DNA from: Oceanobacillus bengalensis
Lineage (GTDB): Bacteria; Bacillota; Bacilli; Bacillales; Amphibacillaceae
DNA: 64,000 bases
NCBI RefSeq assembly: GCF_003628445.1
Contig: NZ_RBZO01000024.1
Location: forward strand, 1-64,000
Reading direction: 5' to 3'
This document shows, piece by piece, positions 35,753 to 45,169 of the stretch. The notes under the pieces were generated by a model that had not been told where the DNA came from, ran no database searches, and saw only the letters and a list, made by a program, of their open reading frames with translations. Each line of letters begins with the position of its first letter. The stretch's first letter is position 1. A program made the translations under genes and the position numbers.

Positions 35753-36697
35753 TTGGGACACGATCATGGACATGACCATACACATGGAGCAAACAAAAAG
35801 GCGTTAATGATTAGTTTTATCATTATTACAGGTTATATGATTATTGAAGCGATTGGCGGATTCATTACCAATAGTCTTGCGTTATTATCTGATGCAGGAC
35901 ATATGTTAAGTGACTCCGTATCACTTGGAGTCGGATTATTGGCCTTTACACTTGGGGGAAAAGTGGCTAATTACAGTAAAACTTATGGATATAAACGATT
36001 TGAAATATTAGCAGCTGTATTTAACGGGGTCACACTCATATTAATTTCCATCTATATATTTTATGAAGCTTATCACCGCTTTACAGAACCACCTGAAGTT
36101 GCATCGACTGGAATGCTAATTATTGCTTCTATCGGTTTATTGGTAAATATCTTTGTTGCATGGATATTAATGCGTGGTGATACAGAAGAAAATTTAAACT
36201 TACGTGCAGCCTTTCTTCATGTGTTAGGGGATTTACTTGGTTCTGTTGGCGCAGTTACTGCAGCATTGTTAATAATGTTCTTTGGATGGGGTTGGGCTGA
36301 TCCACTAGCGAGCGTTATTGTAGCAATTCTTGTGTTAATAAGTGGTTGGCGAGTGACGAAAGATGCTGTACACGTATTAATGGAGGGTACTCCCAAAAAT
36401 GTTGATTTGGACAACATTATAAAAATAATGGAGAATGTTACAGGTGTATTAAGTATTCATGACTTACACGTTTGGAGTATTACCAGTGGACAAAATGCTC
36501 TCTCATGCCATGCGGTGGTAGACGGGAATTTATCAGTTCTTGAAAGTCAAAAAATATTGAGAACAATAGAGCATGAATTAGAGCACAAAGGTATTGGTCA
36601 TGTGACCATTCAGATGGAAAATAATGATCACCCTCACGAAGACTCATTAATGTGTCAAAACGATCATGAATCCCATGACCATGACCATCAACATTAG
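35753..36697 (+). CDS. czcD: Cation-diffusion facilitator CzcD
   Basis: 314 residues from TTG 35753 behind GGAGG. His-rich N-terminus (GHDHGHDHTHG) and C-terminus (HESHDHDHQH), six membrane helices with the zinc site residues in DAGHMLSD and HVLGD, and a C-terminal cytoplasmic domain with IHDLHVWSI. It exchanges Zn(II), Cd(II) or Co(II) for protons. The gene follows czrA. Confidence 0.95.
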   Translation: MGHDHGHDHTHGANKKALMISFIIITGYMIIEAIGGFITNSLALLSDAGHMLSDSVSLGVGLLAFTLGGKVANYSKTYGYKRFEILAAVFNGVTLILISIYIFYEAYHRFTEPPEVASTGMLIIASIGLLVNIFVAWILMRGDTEENLNLRAAFLHVLGDLLGSVGAVTAALLIMFFGWGWADPLASVIVAILVLISGWRVTKDAVHVLMEGTPKNVDLDNIIKIMENVTGVLSIHDLHVWSITSGQNALSCHAVVDGNLSVLESQKILRTIEHELEHKGIGHVTIQMENNDHPHEDSLMCQNDHESHDHDHQH

Positions 36698-36897
36698 AAA
36701 TCATTAAAAATTCTATATACTAATCAGCTTCCATTTAACTTAATGGGGGCTTACTTTTTGTCAATAATCTATATCACTAATTATAGTTATATTATTGACG
36801 ATTTACTTACAATTGAGACAGACTAATTATCTTTTATTCAGTTAATGATATGATTCTGATGAAGGTAATTTAAATTACTTAGGGAAAGGAAGATTAT

Positions 36898-37524
36898 ATG
36901 GTTAAAGTAAGAGGGATTTATCTATTGTTAGTTGTAATAATTTTATTTAGTATTATCCCATTTAGTATGGCTAGTGCACATTCTGTTCTAGAAAAAGCAA
37001 CACCAACAGATGGAGAACAACTAGAAGAAAGTATAGATAGTATAGAGTTATCATTTAACACTAAAATTGAAAACGGGAGTACTCTCTCCCTTGTAAATGA
37101 TACTGGGAAGGAAATTCAACCTTCGTCTGTTGAGATAACGGATAATGTGTTAAAAGCAGCATTTCAGGACGCACTTGAAGCAAGTACTTATCAAGTAAAT
37201 TGGAAAATAGTTGGAGCAGACGGTCATCTTATTGAAAATCAATATTCTTTTACTGTAAAGGGATCTGAAAATAATCAGTCTGAGGACAATGGAGTCCAAA
37301 CCAAAGATGAACAAACTGATAGTAGTTCAAATAATGAGGAACTTAATGGTGAAGAGGCAAATGGAAATGAATTAAATCAAGATTCAGAGAAGCAAACCTC
37401 GACAGAACAACAAACAGACGATGAGAGTGAGCAATCTTCTGTGGTATCTGTAATTATTATTTTCCTATTTATCTTTGGCATATTATTAATAGTATGGATG
37501 ATAATTGGTAAACGGAAGAAATAA
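36898..37524 (+). CDS. copC: CopC-domain protein with C-terminal membrane anchor
   Basis: 208 residues: signal peptide ending ASA, mature N-terminus HSVLEKATPTDG whose first His is the usual Cu(II) ligand of CopC, and a second His in DGHLIENQY. A Glu/Asn/Gln-rich linker and one membrane helix near the end (VIIIFLFIFGILLIVWM) tether it to the outside. It is followed 14 bases on by copD, so together they mirror the CopC-CopD fusion YcnJ of Bacillus. Confidence 0.9.
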   Translation: MVKVRGIYLLLVVIILFSIIPFSMASAHSVLEKATPTDGEQLEESIDSIELSFNTKIENGSTLSLVNDTGKEIQPSSVEITDNVLKAAFQDALEASTYQVNWKIVGADGHLIENQYSFTVKGSENNQSEDNGVQTKDEQTDSSSNNEELNGEEANGNELNQDSEKQTSTEQQTDDESEQSSVVSVIIIFLFIFGILLIVWMIIGKRKK

Positions 37525-37538
37525 GAGGGAGGTGCTTT

Positions 37539-38684
37539 ATGCTATTAATTTCACTAACTGAGTTTTTGTTGTATATTTGTTTTTCCTTACTAATCGGATA
37601 TTTTATTCTATCCTTAGTTTCAGAAAATAAAAGACCAACTATATATATACCAAAGAAAGTTCTTTATATAGTCGCAGGTATAATACCTATTGCAGCTTTC
37701 CTACCAGTTTTCCAAACCGCCATAATATTGGCTGGTGATTATGACTTTTGGTTAGTTATAAAAAACGTTGTATTTACCTTTGAAATAGGAAAAGCATGGT
37801 TGTTCATGACTTTTGTATCAATTATTTTAATTTGTGTATTATTTGCCAAAAACTTCAAATCAAAAACACATTTAATAACATGGGCTCTTGTTCTTACTTT
37901 GCTAATGCTTCTCGGTTATACAAGATCCAGCCATGCCGCAACAATTACAGAATGGCAAGGATTTCTTTTCCATTCACTACATTTTCTTGCGGTAACCATT
38001 TGGATTGGTATTTTATTTGTTGTAAGTTGGTTCTCCAAAAATAAAAATAATTGGTCAGCATTTCTTAAGTGGTTTACTCCTGTTGCTATCATCTGTCTTG
38101 CTATTACTATTGTGGCTGGTTACTTTACAATGGAGATTGATATTAATTCATACGACGATCCAAATGCAACTGTTTTACAAGAATACCAGAATGGCCTTAT
38201 TGTAAATTATGGACAAGCACTTTTATTAAAACATATATTTATTATTTCATTAATTCTATTTGCATTCATTAATGGGATTCTATTTAGGCGAAAAAATAAT
38301 CAGGAATCATTCAATCCTCTAAAATGGGCGAGAGCAGAAAGTGCTTATGCACTAATTGTGTTTGGATTGACTGCATTTATGGGACAGTCATGGCCGCCAC
38401 ATCAAATCTATATGCTGTTAATAACGGAAGGTGCTTCACCACTTTTTGAAGCTATATATGATGGGGAAATTGTAAATGTAATACAAAATGCTAGTAGTTC
38501 AGACACCTTTAATGTAACAGTATCCTTTGGAATGGAAAGTTACTTGTTATTTGGATTAGGGTTATTATTTATGGTATTAACCATTTTTGCTGCTATTAAA
38601 AGGAATTCCGTTTTTATTTCAACATTCTCTGCGTTATTAATGGTCCTATCCGTGTACGTTGGAATAATGTTAGGGGTTCAGTAG
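37539..38684 (+). CDS. copD: CopD-family copper transport membrane protein
   Basis: A 381-residue polytopic protein, GGAGGTG before the ATG. CopD features include RSSHAATITEWQGFLFHSLHFLAVTIWIG with several His in the membrane, and the QSWPPH region. With CopC it is thought to bring copper into the cell. Its presence beside efflux pumps suggests supply to an enzyme or sensing under control. Confidence 0.88.
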   Translation: MLLISLTEFLLYICFSLLIGYFILSLVSENKRPTIYIPKKVLYIVAGIIPIAAFLPVFQTAIILAGDYDFWLVIKNVVFTFEIGKAWLFMTFVSIILICVLFAKNFKSKTHLITWALVLTLLMLLGYTRSSHAATITEWQGFLFHSLHFLAVTIWIGILFVVSWFSKNKNNWSAFLKWFTPVAIICLAITIVAGYFTMEIDINSYDDPNATVLQEYQNGLIVNYGQALLLKHIFIISLILFAFINGILFRRKNNQESFNPLKWARAESAYALIVFGLTAFMGQSWPPHQIYMLLITEGASPLFEAIYDGEIVNVIQNASSSDTFNVTVSFGMESYLLFGLGLLFMVLTIFAAIKRNSVFISTFSALLMVLSVYVGIMLGVQ

Positions 38685-38720
38685 GGTAGAAGTATAAGAA
38701 GGTATAAAAAGTAAATGAAA

Positions 38721-38757
38721 AGAGGTGCAATTCATGTTTATATGGAATTGCACCTCT
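38721..38757. terminator. Bidirectional terminator between copD and bdbC
   Basis: AGAGGTGCAATT (38721-38732) pairs perfectly with AATTGCACCTCT (38746-38757). Confidence 0.8.
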
Positions 38758-38762
38758 ATTTA

Positions 38763-39191
38763 TTATTGGTTTTTCTTTGGGTTCTTAATAAATAGCATAA
38801 ATACGATAATTAGAGTGAAACCAACGAATGCTAAAAATGGTATTGTAATAAATCCAAGCAAATTAATATACTCGGCACTACATGGAACGCCATTGGCACA
38901 TGGCTTAATTGCTGCAAAACCCGGAACTTTTTGCTCTAAATAGTGAAAGAGTGAAATAGACCAGCCGATGATGGCCATTGGTAACACATACTTCTTAACA
39001 GACCGGTCATTTTGAAATGTTGCTATTCCAAGTAATAAAGATAATGGATACATCAGAATACGCTGATACCAGCAAAGTTCACATGGAACAAACCCTCTTA
39101 TTTCACTAAAGTAAAGGCTCCCAAGTGTTGCAACAACCGAAACTAGCCAAGCAACATAAAGTGATAGCTGAGAAATATCTACTTTCTTCAT
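38763..39191 (-). CDS. bdbC: Disulfide bond oxidoreductase BdbC (DsbB type)
   Basis: A 142-residue membrane protein with four helices. The first outer loop has CELC within PCELCWYQR, and the second has the Cys pair in PCANGVPCSAEY. It reoxidises BdbD by passing electrons to quinone. The gene follows bdbD on the same strand with a 4-base gap. Confidence 0.93.
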   Translation of the reverse strand: MKKVDISQLSLYVAWLVSVVATLGSLYFSEIRGFVPCELCWYQRILMYPLSLLLGIATFQNDRSVKKYVLPMAIIGWSISLFHYLEQKVPGFAAIKPCANGVPCSAEYINLLGFITIPFLAFVGFTLIIVFMLFIKNPKKNQ

Positions 39192-39195
39192 AATC

Positions 39196-39873
39196 CTAAT
39201 CTTCCTCTAAAGCGTCATCTATAGCTTTTTTAATTGCTTCATAGTCAAAAGGGTCTTCAATCATTGTTTCATTAACCATAATAGTTGGTGTTAGTTGGAC
39301 ATCGAATTCTGTTACCAATTCTGTATCCTTATTGACTTCATTCATTTCGGAATTGCTTTCAATTGCCGTTTTTAATTTATCCGTATCAATGCCTGACACT
39401 CCACTTGCTACTTCAAGAATCTTTTCTGTTGTAACCCAACTACTGTCATGATTCACACTTGGTTGTTCCTTAAAGAGCGCTTTATGAAATTCCCAGTATG
39501 CTTCAGGATTTTGTTTGTAAACTGATTCCGCAGCTAATGACGCCAACTTCGATTCTTCACCGTGAAATAAAACATTTATAAACGAGAATTTAACCTTCCC
39601 TGTGTCAACGTAATCACTTACTAATTGTGGGTAAATATTTTCCCCCCATGCTTTACATGAAGGACATTTAAAATCACCAAATTCCACTACTGTTACAGGG
39701 GCATCTAAATCACCTAACGTAGGTTGTCCATCTATTGTTGGTTGTTTGTCAAAAGTTGTTTCTTCATTTGATTCAGAATTATTGTTATTGATAACGACCA
39801 AAGCAACTATTAATGCAACAATAACTAATGTGATAATTACAACAAATTTAAATGGGGAATTATTATTTTTCAT
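39196..39873 (-). CDS. bdbD: Membrane-anchored thiol-disulfide oxidoreductase BdbD (DsbA type)
   Basis: 225 residues from ATG 39873 (GGTAGGTG upstream; the TTG just before it is less likely). N-terminal anchor (about 9-29), thioredoxin fold with the active site CPSC in FGDFKCPSCKAW and the cis-Pro loop VQLTPTIMV. It introduces disulfides in exported proteins. Divergent from the CmtR-type regulator. Confidence 0.92.
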   Translation of the reverse strand: MKNNNSPFKFVVIITLVIVALIVALVVINNNNSESNEETTFDKQPTIDGQPTLGDLDAPVTVVEFGDFKCPSCKAWGENIYPQLVSDYVDTGKVKFSFINVLFHGEESKLASLAAESVYKQNPEAYWEFHKALFKEQPSVNHDSSWVTTEKILEVASGVSGIDTDKLKTAIESNSEMNEVNKDTELVTEFDVQLTPTIMVNETMIEDPFDYEAIKKAIDDALEED

Positions 39874-39974
39874 CAATGCACCTACCTATTCTTTAGTAAA
39901 TTTCATTTTACCATCAAACTTTTATGTGTAAGGCTTAATCCTATATTGTTCAAATACTTTTCACAATTGAAAGT

Positions 39975-40038
39975 TTGACACACATATTAGTGATTGCTAA
40001 TATGATAATATCAGAACATATTAGTGATGTCTAATATA
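39975..40038 (+). promoter_or_regulatory. Promoter with two matching operators for the cadmium operon
   Basis: TTGACA (39975-39980) and TAATAT (39998-40003) are 17 bases apart. The dyad CATATTAG-6-CTAATATG (39983-40004) fills the spacer and -10. A second copy, CATATTAG-6-CTAATATA (40017-40038), lies 34 bases downstream, up to the ribosome binding site. Two repressor dimers could bind. Confidence 0.8.
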
Positions 40039-40052
40039 AGGAGGGTACTTAC

Positions 40053-40373
40053 TTGTTAAAAGTCGATATTGATACAAAAATGAAGTTCTTGCACGGCTTT
40101 TCACATAAAACCAGAATTCAAATACTCGAAAGTATAAAAACTGAGGAAAAAACAGTTTCTCAAATTGTTGACGATTTAAATGGCAATCAATCGAACATAT
40201 CACAGCATTTGGCGTGCTTAAAAGGTTGTGGGCTTATTGTCGGGAGACAAGATGGAAAATATGTATATTACCGCGTGCGTAATCAACTAGTACGTGATTT
40301 ATTAACCATGTTTGATGTGGTGCTTGAAGATGTTCAAAATGATATTGCTTGTTGTAAAAATCATATAGATTAA
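40053..40373 (+). CDS. CmtR-type ArsR-family Cd(II)/Pb(II) sensor
   Basis: 106 residues, TTG start behind GGAGGG. Winged-helix region with NGNQSNISQHLACLKGCG as recognition helix. C55 and C59 form the C-x3-C pair used by CmtR, and C100/C101 near the C-terminus can supply the third thiolate. This differs from the classical CadC metal site. It likely represses the downstream CadA through the two dyads upstream. Confidence 0.85.
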   Translation: MLKVDIDTKMKFLHGFSHKTRIQILESIKTEEKTVSQIVDDLNGNQSNISQHLACLKGCGLIVGRQDGKYVYYRVRNQLVRDLLTMFDVVLEDVQNDIACCKNHID

Positions 40374-40387
40374 TGGAGGTGGAATGA

Positions 40388-43048
40388 ATGGCAGATAAGT
40401 GCTGCGGTCCGAAAGAAGAACTGATAACTATTGAAGATAATAAAGACTGTTGCAATAGTAATGCCGAAAAGGTGGCTAAAAAAGAGGAGGACAGTTGTTG
40501 CAACAGTCAAAATTCATCTCAGGGAATAGCAATTATTGCAACAAATTCAACTTGTTGTAGTAATCAATCTAAGAATGAAAATGGTAAAACTACCGAAGTT
40601 TGTTGTAGCCAAGAACCTAATAAAGATTTAGAGATAAAGTCTTGTTACACTAACAAAGAAGATGATAACACCTTAGAAACATCAAGTTGTTGTAGAAAGG
40701 TTGAGGAACCCCCTAACATTAATGCAACTCCTGATAGGGGTGAGAAGGTCAAATATAGGATACATGGAATGGATTGTCCTTCTTGTGCATTAACGATAGA
40801 AAAAGGTTTGAGAGGGTTAAATAACATTCAAGAGGCAAAGGTGAATTACAATACTGCTAAATTGCAGATAATCGGAAACAACGCATTGTCTCTTGACAGT
40901 ATAGAAAGTGAAGTCCAAAAGCTTGGCTATACGGCCGAACCTCTGATACAAAACAGAAATGTAAGAACTTATGATGTCATAGGAATGGACTGCAGTAGTT
41001 GTGCTAAAAGTATTGAAAATCATTTAAATACGATTCCAACAGTTAATACAGTTACTGTCAATTTTTCAACAGGAAAAATGAAAGTGGAGCATGATAATAG
41101 TGTCGATGATATTGTTTCAGAAATATCTAAGCTAGGGTATAAAGCTTCACTTATCACAAATAGCAATCAATCTACAGATTCTCCTAAAAACAAAGAGGGA
41201 TATGGCTTAATTACCTTCTCTGGTATTTTAATTGCACTTGGGTTTATTGGTTCTTATAATGGTATATCGCCATTAATGACCACCATTCTATATGCTGTTG
41301 CTGTCGTTATTAGTGGTTATAAACCAGTGAAAAGTGCCTATTATGCTATAAAAAGTCGTTCGCTTGATATGAATGTTCTAATGTCCGCAGCTGCTATTGG
41401 GGCTGCATTGATTGGAGAATGGTTTGAAGGTGCAACCGTAGTATGGTTATTTGCATTAGGTAATGCCTTGCAAAATAGATCCATTGAGCAAACTAGAAAA
41501 TCTATTCGGAATTTAATGGATTTAGCACCATCAGAGGCATGGATTAAAGTAGGTTCAGAATTAGTTAAAAAACCTGTAGAAGAAGTTTCAGTTGGTCAGA
41601 TTGTTGTTATTAAACCCGGTGATCGAATTCCGCTAGATGGTGAGATCATTCAAGGTGAAACTAGTGTTAATCAGGCACCTATCACTGGGGAGTCAATACC
41701 TGTAGATAAATTAATCGGAGATACTGTATATGCAGGGACCATTAATGAAAGTGGTTCGATTGAAATCAAAGTTACTAAGTTAGTCGAAGATACAACCATA
41801 TCAAAAATCATTCATTTGGTTGAAGAAGCACAGGAGCAAAAGGCTCCAACTCAAGCATTTATTGATAAGTTTGCCAGTATCTATACACCTATAGTTTTTG
41901 CTTTAGCACTATTTGTAATCGTGATACCACCCCTAATCGGCTTTGGTACTTGGGGAGAGTGGGTTTATAAAGGTCTTGCATTATTAGTAGTTGCCTGTCC
42001 TTGTGCATTGGTTATATCTACTCCTGTTGCAATTGTTTCTGCTATCGGAAACGCTGCAAAGAATGGTGTGTTAATCAAAGGTGGTACGTTCCTAGAAAAA
42101 GCAGGTGCTATTAATACGATTGCGTTTGATAAAACAGGGACATTAACGGAAGGAAAGCCAAAAGTTACTGGACTTGAAGCAATAAGTATCTCTGAAGACG
42201 AATTAGTATCACTAGCGTTTACATTGGAAGATTACTCCACTCATCCGATAGCAAAAACGATTGTTAAATACGCGAAGGAGAAGGGAGTTCAGGCTAAGGA
42301 AGGGGAGTTATTTAAAAATATAGTCGGTAAAGGTGTTCAAGCAACAATTAATGGAGAAGTTCATTATGCTGGTAATCTTAAATTGTTTGAAGATCTGGAA
42401 ATATCTTTAGATGATGTTAGGTCTAAAGTAGAAAAGATACAAAGTCATGGAAAAACAGTAGTGATAATCGGTACACAACAAGATATAATGGGGATTATCT
42501 CTGTTTCCGATACTATTCGCTCAACTACTGTTAAAGCATTAAATGGATTGAAACAAGTTGGTGTAAATCAACTGGTGATGTTAACTGGTGATAATGAGGG
42601 CACAGCCAAGATGATTTCAAGCGAAACTAATGTCAATCGTTATTTTGCAGAACTATTGCCAGAAGATAAAGTGGATGCGATTAAACAACTACAAAAAGAA
42701 GGTCACAAAGTCGCTATGGTTGGTGACGGCATAAACGATGCACCAGCACTTGCCACTGCAGATTTAGGGATTGCGATGGGTGGAGCAGGAACCGATACAG
42801 CAATGGAAACGTCTGATATTGTCTTAATGGCAGATAATCTGGAAAAATTGCCACATACCGTTAGGTTAAGTAGAAAAGCATTAACTATTATTAAACAAAA
42901 TATTTGGTTTTCGTTAATTGTAAAATTTGTAGCATTGGTTCTTATATTTCCGGGGTGGCTTACTCTTTGGATGGCCGTGCTAAGCGATACAGGTGCTGCC
43001 ATAATCGTAATTTTAAATGCACTAAGGCTTTTAAAAGTAAAAGGCTAA
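40388..43048 (+). CDS. cadA: Cd(II)/Zn(II)/Pb(II) P1B-type ATPase CadA with a Cys-pair-rich N-terminus
   Basis: An 886-residue pump, 14 bases after its regulator. The first 105 residues have Cys pairs at 5-6, 21-22, 37-38, 56-57, 72-73 and 101-102 and a single C86 in Lys/Glu/Asn-rich sequence. Two HMA domains follow with GMDCPSC (about 127-133) and GMDCSSC. The core has CPC in [15 protein letters not shown], and GDGINDAP, and the Zn/Cd-type K and DG residues. It exports divalent soft metals. The Cys-rich extension is much longer than in ordinary CadA. Confidence 0.94.
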   Translation: MADKCCGPKEELITIEDNKDCCNSNAEKVAKKEEDSCCNSQNSSQGIAIIATNSTCCSNQSKNENGKTTEVCCSQEPNKDLEIKSCYTNKEDDNTLETSSCCRKVEEPPNINATPDRGEKVKYRIHGMDCPSCALTIEKGLRGLNNIQEAKVNYNTAKLQIIGNNALSLDSIESEVQKLGYTAEPLIQNRNVRTYDVIGMDCSSCAKSIENHLNTIPTVNTVTVNFSTGKMKVEHDNSVDDIVSEISKLGYKASLITNSNQSTDSPKNKEGYGLITFSGILIALGFIGSYNGISPLMTTILYAVAVVISGYKPVKSAYYAIKSRSLDMNVLMSAAAIGAALIGEWFEGATVVWLFALGNALQNRSIEQTRKSIRNLMDLAPSEAWIKVGSELVKKPVEEVSVGQIVVIKPGDRIPLDGEIIQGETSVNQAPITGESIPVDKLIGDTVYAGTINESGSIEIKVTKLVEDTTISKIIHLVEEAQEQKAPTQAFIDKFASIYTPIVFALALFVIVIPPLIGFGTWGEWVYKGLALLVVACPCALVISTPVAIVSAIGNAAKNGVLIKGGTFLEKAGAINTIAFDKTGTLTEGKPKVTGLEAISISEDELVSLAFTLEDYSTHPIAKTIVKYAKEKGVQAKEGELFKNIVGKGVQATINGEVHYAGNLKLFEDLEISLDDVRSKVEKIQSHGKTVVIIGTQQDIMGIISVSDTIRSTTVKALNGLKQVGVNQLVMLTGDNEGTAKMISSETNVNRYFAELLPEDKVDAIKQLQKEGHKVAMVGDGINDAPALATADLGIAMGGAGTDTAMETSDIVLMADNLEKLPHTVRLSRKALTIIKQNIWFSLIVKFVALVLIFPGWLTLWMAVLSDTGAAIIVILNALRLLKVKG

Positions 43049-43135
43049 TTTTTTAGGTAAGCTGTTCAATTATGGATTGAATAGCTTACCGATTAACACA
43101 ATTTAGCCTATAGTTTACCGATAGGATGTGAAGAA

Positions 43136-44194
43136 ATGTACAATACGATTGTTATCGGTGCTGGACAAGCAGGTCTTGCAATGGGTTATTACTTAAGACA
43201 ATATAATCATTCTTTCCTCATATTGGATAGTGAAGAAGTAGGAGAGGTATGGGATAAGAGGTACGATTCTTTAGTTCTGTTTACTCCAAAATCATTTAGT
43301 TCTTTACCGGGACTAGAACTCAATGGCGATCCTGATGGCTTTCCTTCAAAAGATGAAATATCACAATATCTAAAGGTCTATGCGCAATCTTTTAAACTAC
43401 CGATTAAATATAATACTAATGTAATTAGTGTTCGAAAAAAGAATGATATTTTTCACATTTCAACTGAGCATATGGAATATAAAGCCGAGAATATCATAAT
43501 AGCAACCGGTCCTTTTCAGAGGCCAAGAATTCCTGCCTTTGCGAATAAGTTATCAAAGGAGATTGTTCAGTTACATTCATCCGAATATCAAAACCCATCT
43601 CAATTAAAAGAAGGTAATGTTCTAATTGTGGGTGGTGGAAATAGTGGAGCGCAAATAGCTGTAGAAATTTCACGAGAAAAGAAGACTTATCTATCTACTG
43701 GTCAACGTTTAACATTTCTGCCTTTGACATTTAGAAATAGAAGTATATTTTGGTGGTTTGATAAGGTTGGCGTATTAAAGGCAACTTCCAATTCATTCAT
43801 AGGGAAATTAATTCAAAAAAGAGGGGACCCAATCTTTGGTTATGATTTGAAATATGCTATTCGAAGTGGTGATGTTGTCATTAAAAATAGATCAATTGAC
43901 GCTAAGGAAGATAAGATTAAATTCCAAGACAACACGTTTCTTGATGTACATAATATAATCTGGGCTACCGGTTTCACATCTGATTATTCATGGTTAAACG
44001 TATCACGCATATTAGACGAAAAAGGGAAACCTATACATAATAGAGGTATTACCAATATAGAAGGTTTATATTTTCTAGGTTTACCGTGGCAATATAGACG
44101 GGGTTCTGCACTTTTGCAAGGTGTAGGGTATGATGCAGAGTATTTAATGAAACATATTCAGAAGAAGTATGATTGGGTAGTTCGAGAAAAGTAA
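43136..44194 (+). CDS. Flavin-dependent monooxygenase (CzcO/ArsO-like)
   Basis: 352 residues with the FAD motif GAGQAGLAMG near the N-terminus, the NADPH motif GGGNSGAQIAVE in the middle, and ATGF near the C-terminus (IIWATGFTSDY). This is the COG2072 flavoprotein pattern. The stop is 1 base before the next gene, which encodes an arsenite-type permease, so this is probably the ArsO-like partner of an arsenic operon. The substrate has not been shown. Confidence 0.85.
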   Translation: MYNTIVIGAGQAGLAMGYYLRQYNHSFLILDSEEVGEVWDKRYDSLVLFTPKSFSSLPGLELNGDPDGFPSKDEISQYLKVYAQSFKLPIKYNTNVISVRKKNDIFHISTEHMEYKAENIIIATGPFQRPRIPAFANKLSKEIVQLHSSEYQNPSQLKEGNVLIVGGGNSGAQIAVEISREKKTYLSTGQRLTFLPLTFRNRSIFWWFDKVGVLKATSNSFIGKLIQKRGDPIFGYDLKYAIRSGDVVIKNRSIDAKEDKIKFQDNTFLDVHNIIWATGFTSDYSWLNVSRILDEKGKPIHNRGITNIEGLYFLGLPWQYRRGSALLQGVGYDAEYLMKHIQKKYDWVVREK

Positions 44195-44204
44195 GGTGAT
44201 AACT

Positions 44205-45164
44205 TTGGGCTTATTCGAGAAATTATATACGGTTTTAATTATTTTATCAGTATTGATTGGATTAATCATTGGGCAAGTAGATGGTATTGAAATATACGCT
44301 GATAAGGCTATCCTTCCATTATTAATTATTATGCTTTATATAACCTTCTTACAAATTCCAGTGAAAGATATAAAACGTTCTTTTTCAAATCGAAAATTCA
44401 CATTGGCTAGTATAGGCATGAATTTTATCCTTACACCACTGTTGGCTTGGTTGCTAGCAGCGACATTCTTAGCAGATAATCCAGCATTATGGCTTGGGTT
44501 TATCATGCTAATGGTCACACCTTGTACGGACTGGTATATAATCTTTACAGGTATTGCAAAAGGAAATGTCGCACTATCAACAAGTATACTACCGCTAAAC
44601 TTAATTTTACAATTAGTGTTGTTACCATTATATCTTTACTTGTTTTCGGGCACAGTGGGTATCGTGGATGTTTCTATTGTTGTGGAGAGTATCTTACTTG
44701 TATTAATACTTCCTTTCGTTGCTGCTTACTTAACGAGATGTTTTCTATTAAAAAAGAAAGCAAGAGAAGAGAGGTTACTAGAAAAAATTAGTTCCTTACC
44801 AGTCGTATTCTTAGGCATGGCTATCATAGCCATGTTTGCTTCACAGGGAAGATTATTACTAGATAATTTGGAACTATTACTTCAACTATTGTTACCAATA
44901 CTAGGGTTCTTTTTCATTAATTTTATTATGGGACGGATTATAGGTCGAATATTTAAGTTTAATAAGGCTAATAAAGCCAGTTTAAACTTAACGACTTTGG
45001 CAAGAAATTCTCCAATTGCATTGGCTATTGCTATGACAGCTTTTCCGCATGAACCACTAATTGCATTAGTACTAATAATTGGGCCTTTAATTGAATTACC
45101 ATTGTTATCTTTAATAACGTATTTGATATTAAAGATAGATAGTGAACCAGTTGCAATCAACTAA
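44205..45164 (+). CDS. acr3: Acr3-family arsenite exporter
   Basis: About 319 residues from TTG 44205 (AAGGTGAT upstream; GTG 44196 overlaps that site). Ten membrane helices predicted. The helix 4 segment MVTPCTDWYIIFTGIAKGN carries the conserved Cys of Acr3 permeases. It follows the flavoprotein gene directly. No arsenate reductase or own ArsR regulator is adjacent. A bile-acid symporter-like function is the alternative, but the motif favours arsenite. Confidence 0.82.
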   Translation: MGLFEKLYTVLIILSVLIGLIIGQVDGIEIYADKAILPLLIIMLYITFLQIPVKDIKRSFSNRKFTLASIGMNFILTPLLAWLLAATFLADNPALWLGFIMLMVTPCTDWYIIFTGIAKGNVALSTSILPLNLILQLVLLPLYLYLFSGTVGIVDVSIVVESILLVLILPFVAAYLTRCFLLKKKAREERLLEKISSLPVVFLGMAIIAMFASQGRLLLDNLELLLQLLLPILGFFFINFIMGRIIGRIFKFNKANKASLNLTTLARNSPIALAIAMTAFPHEPLIALVLIIGPLIELPLLSLITYLILKIDSEPVAIN

Positions 45165-45169
45165 TGGAA

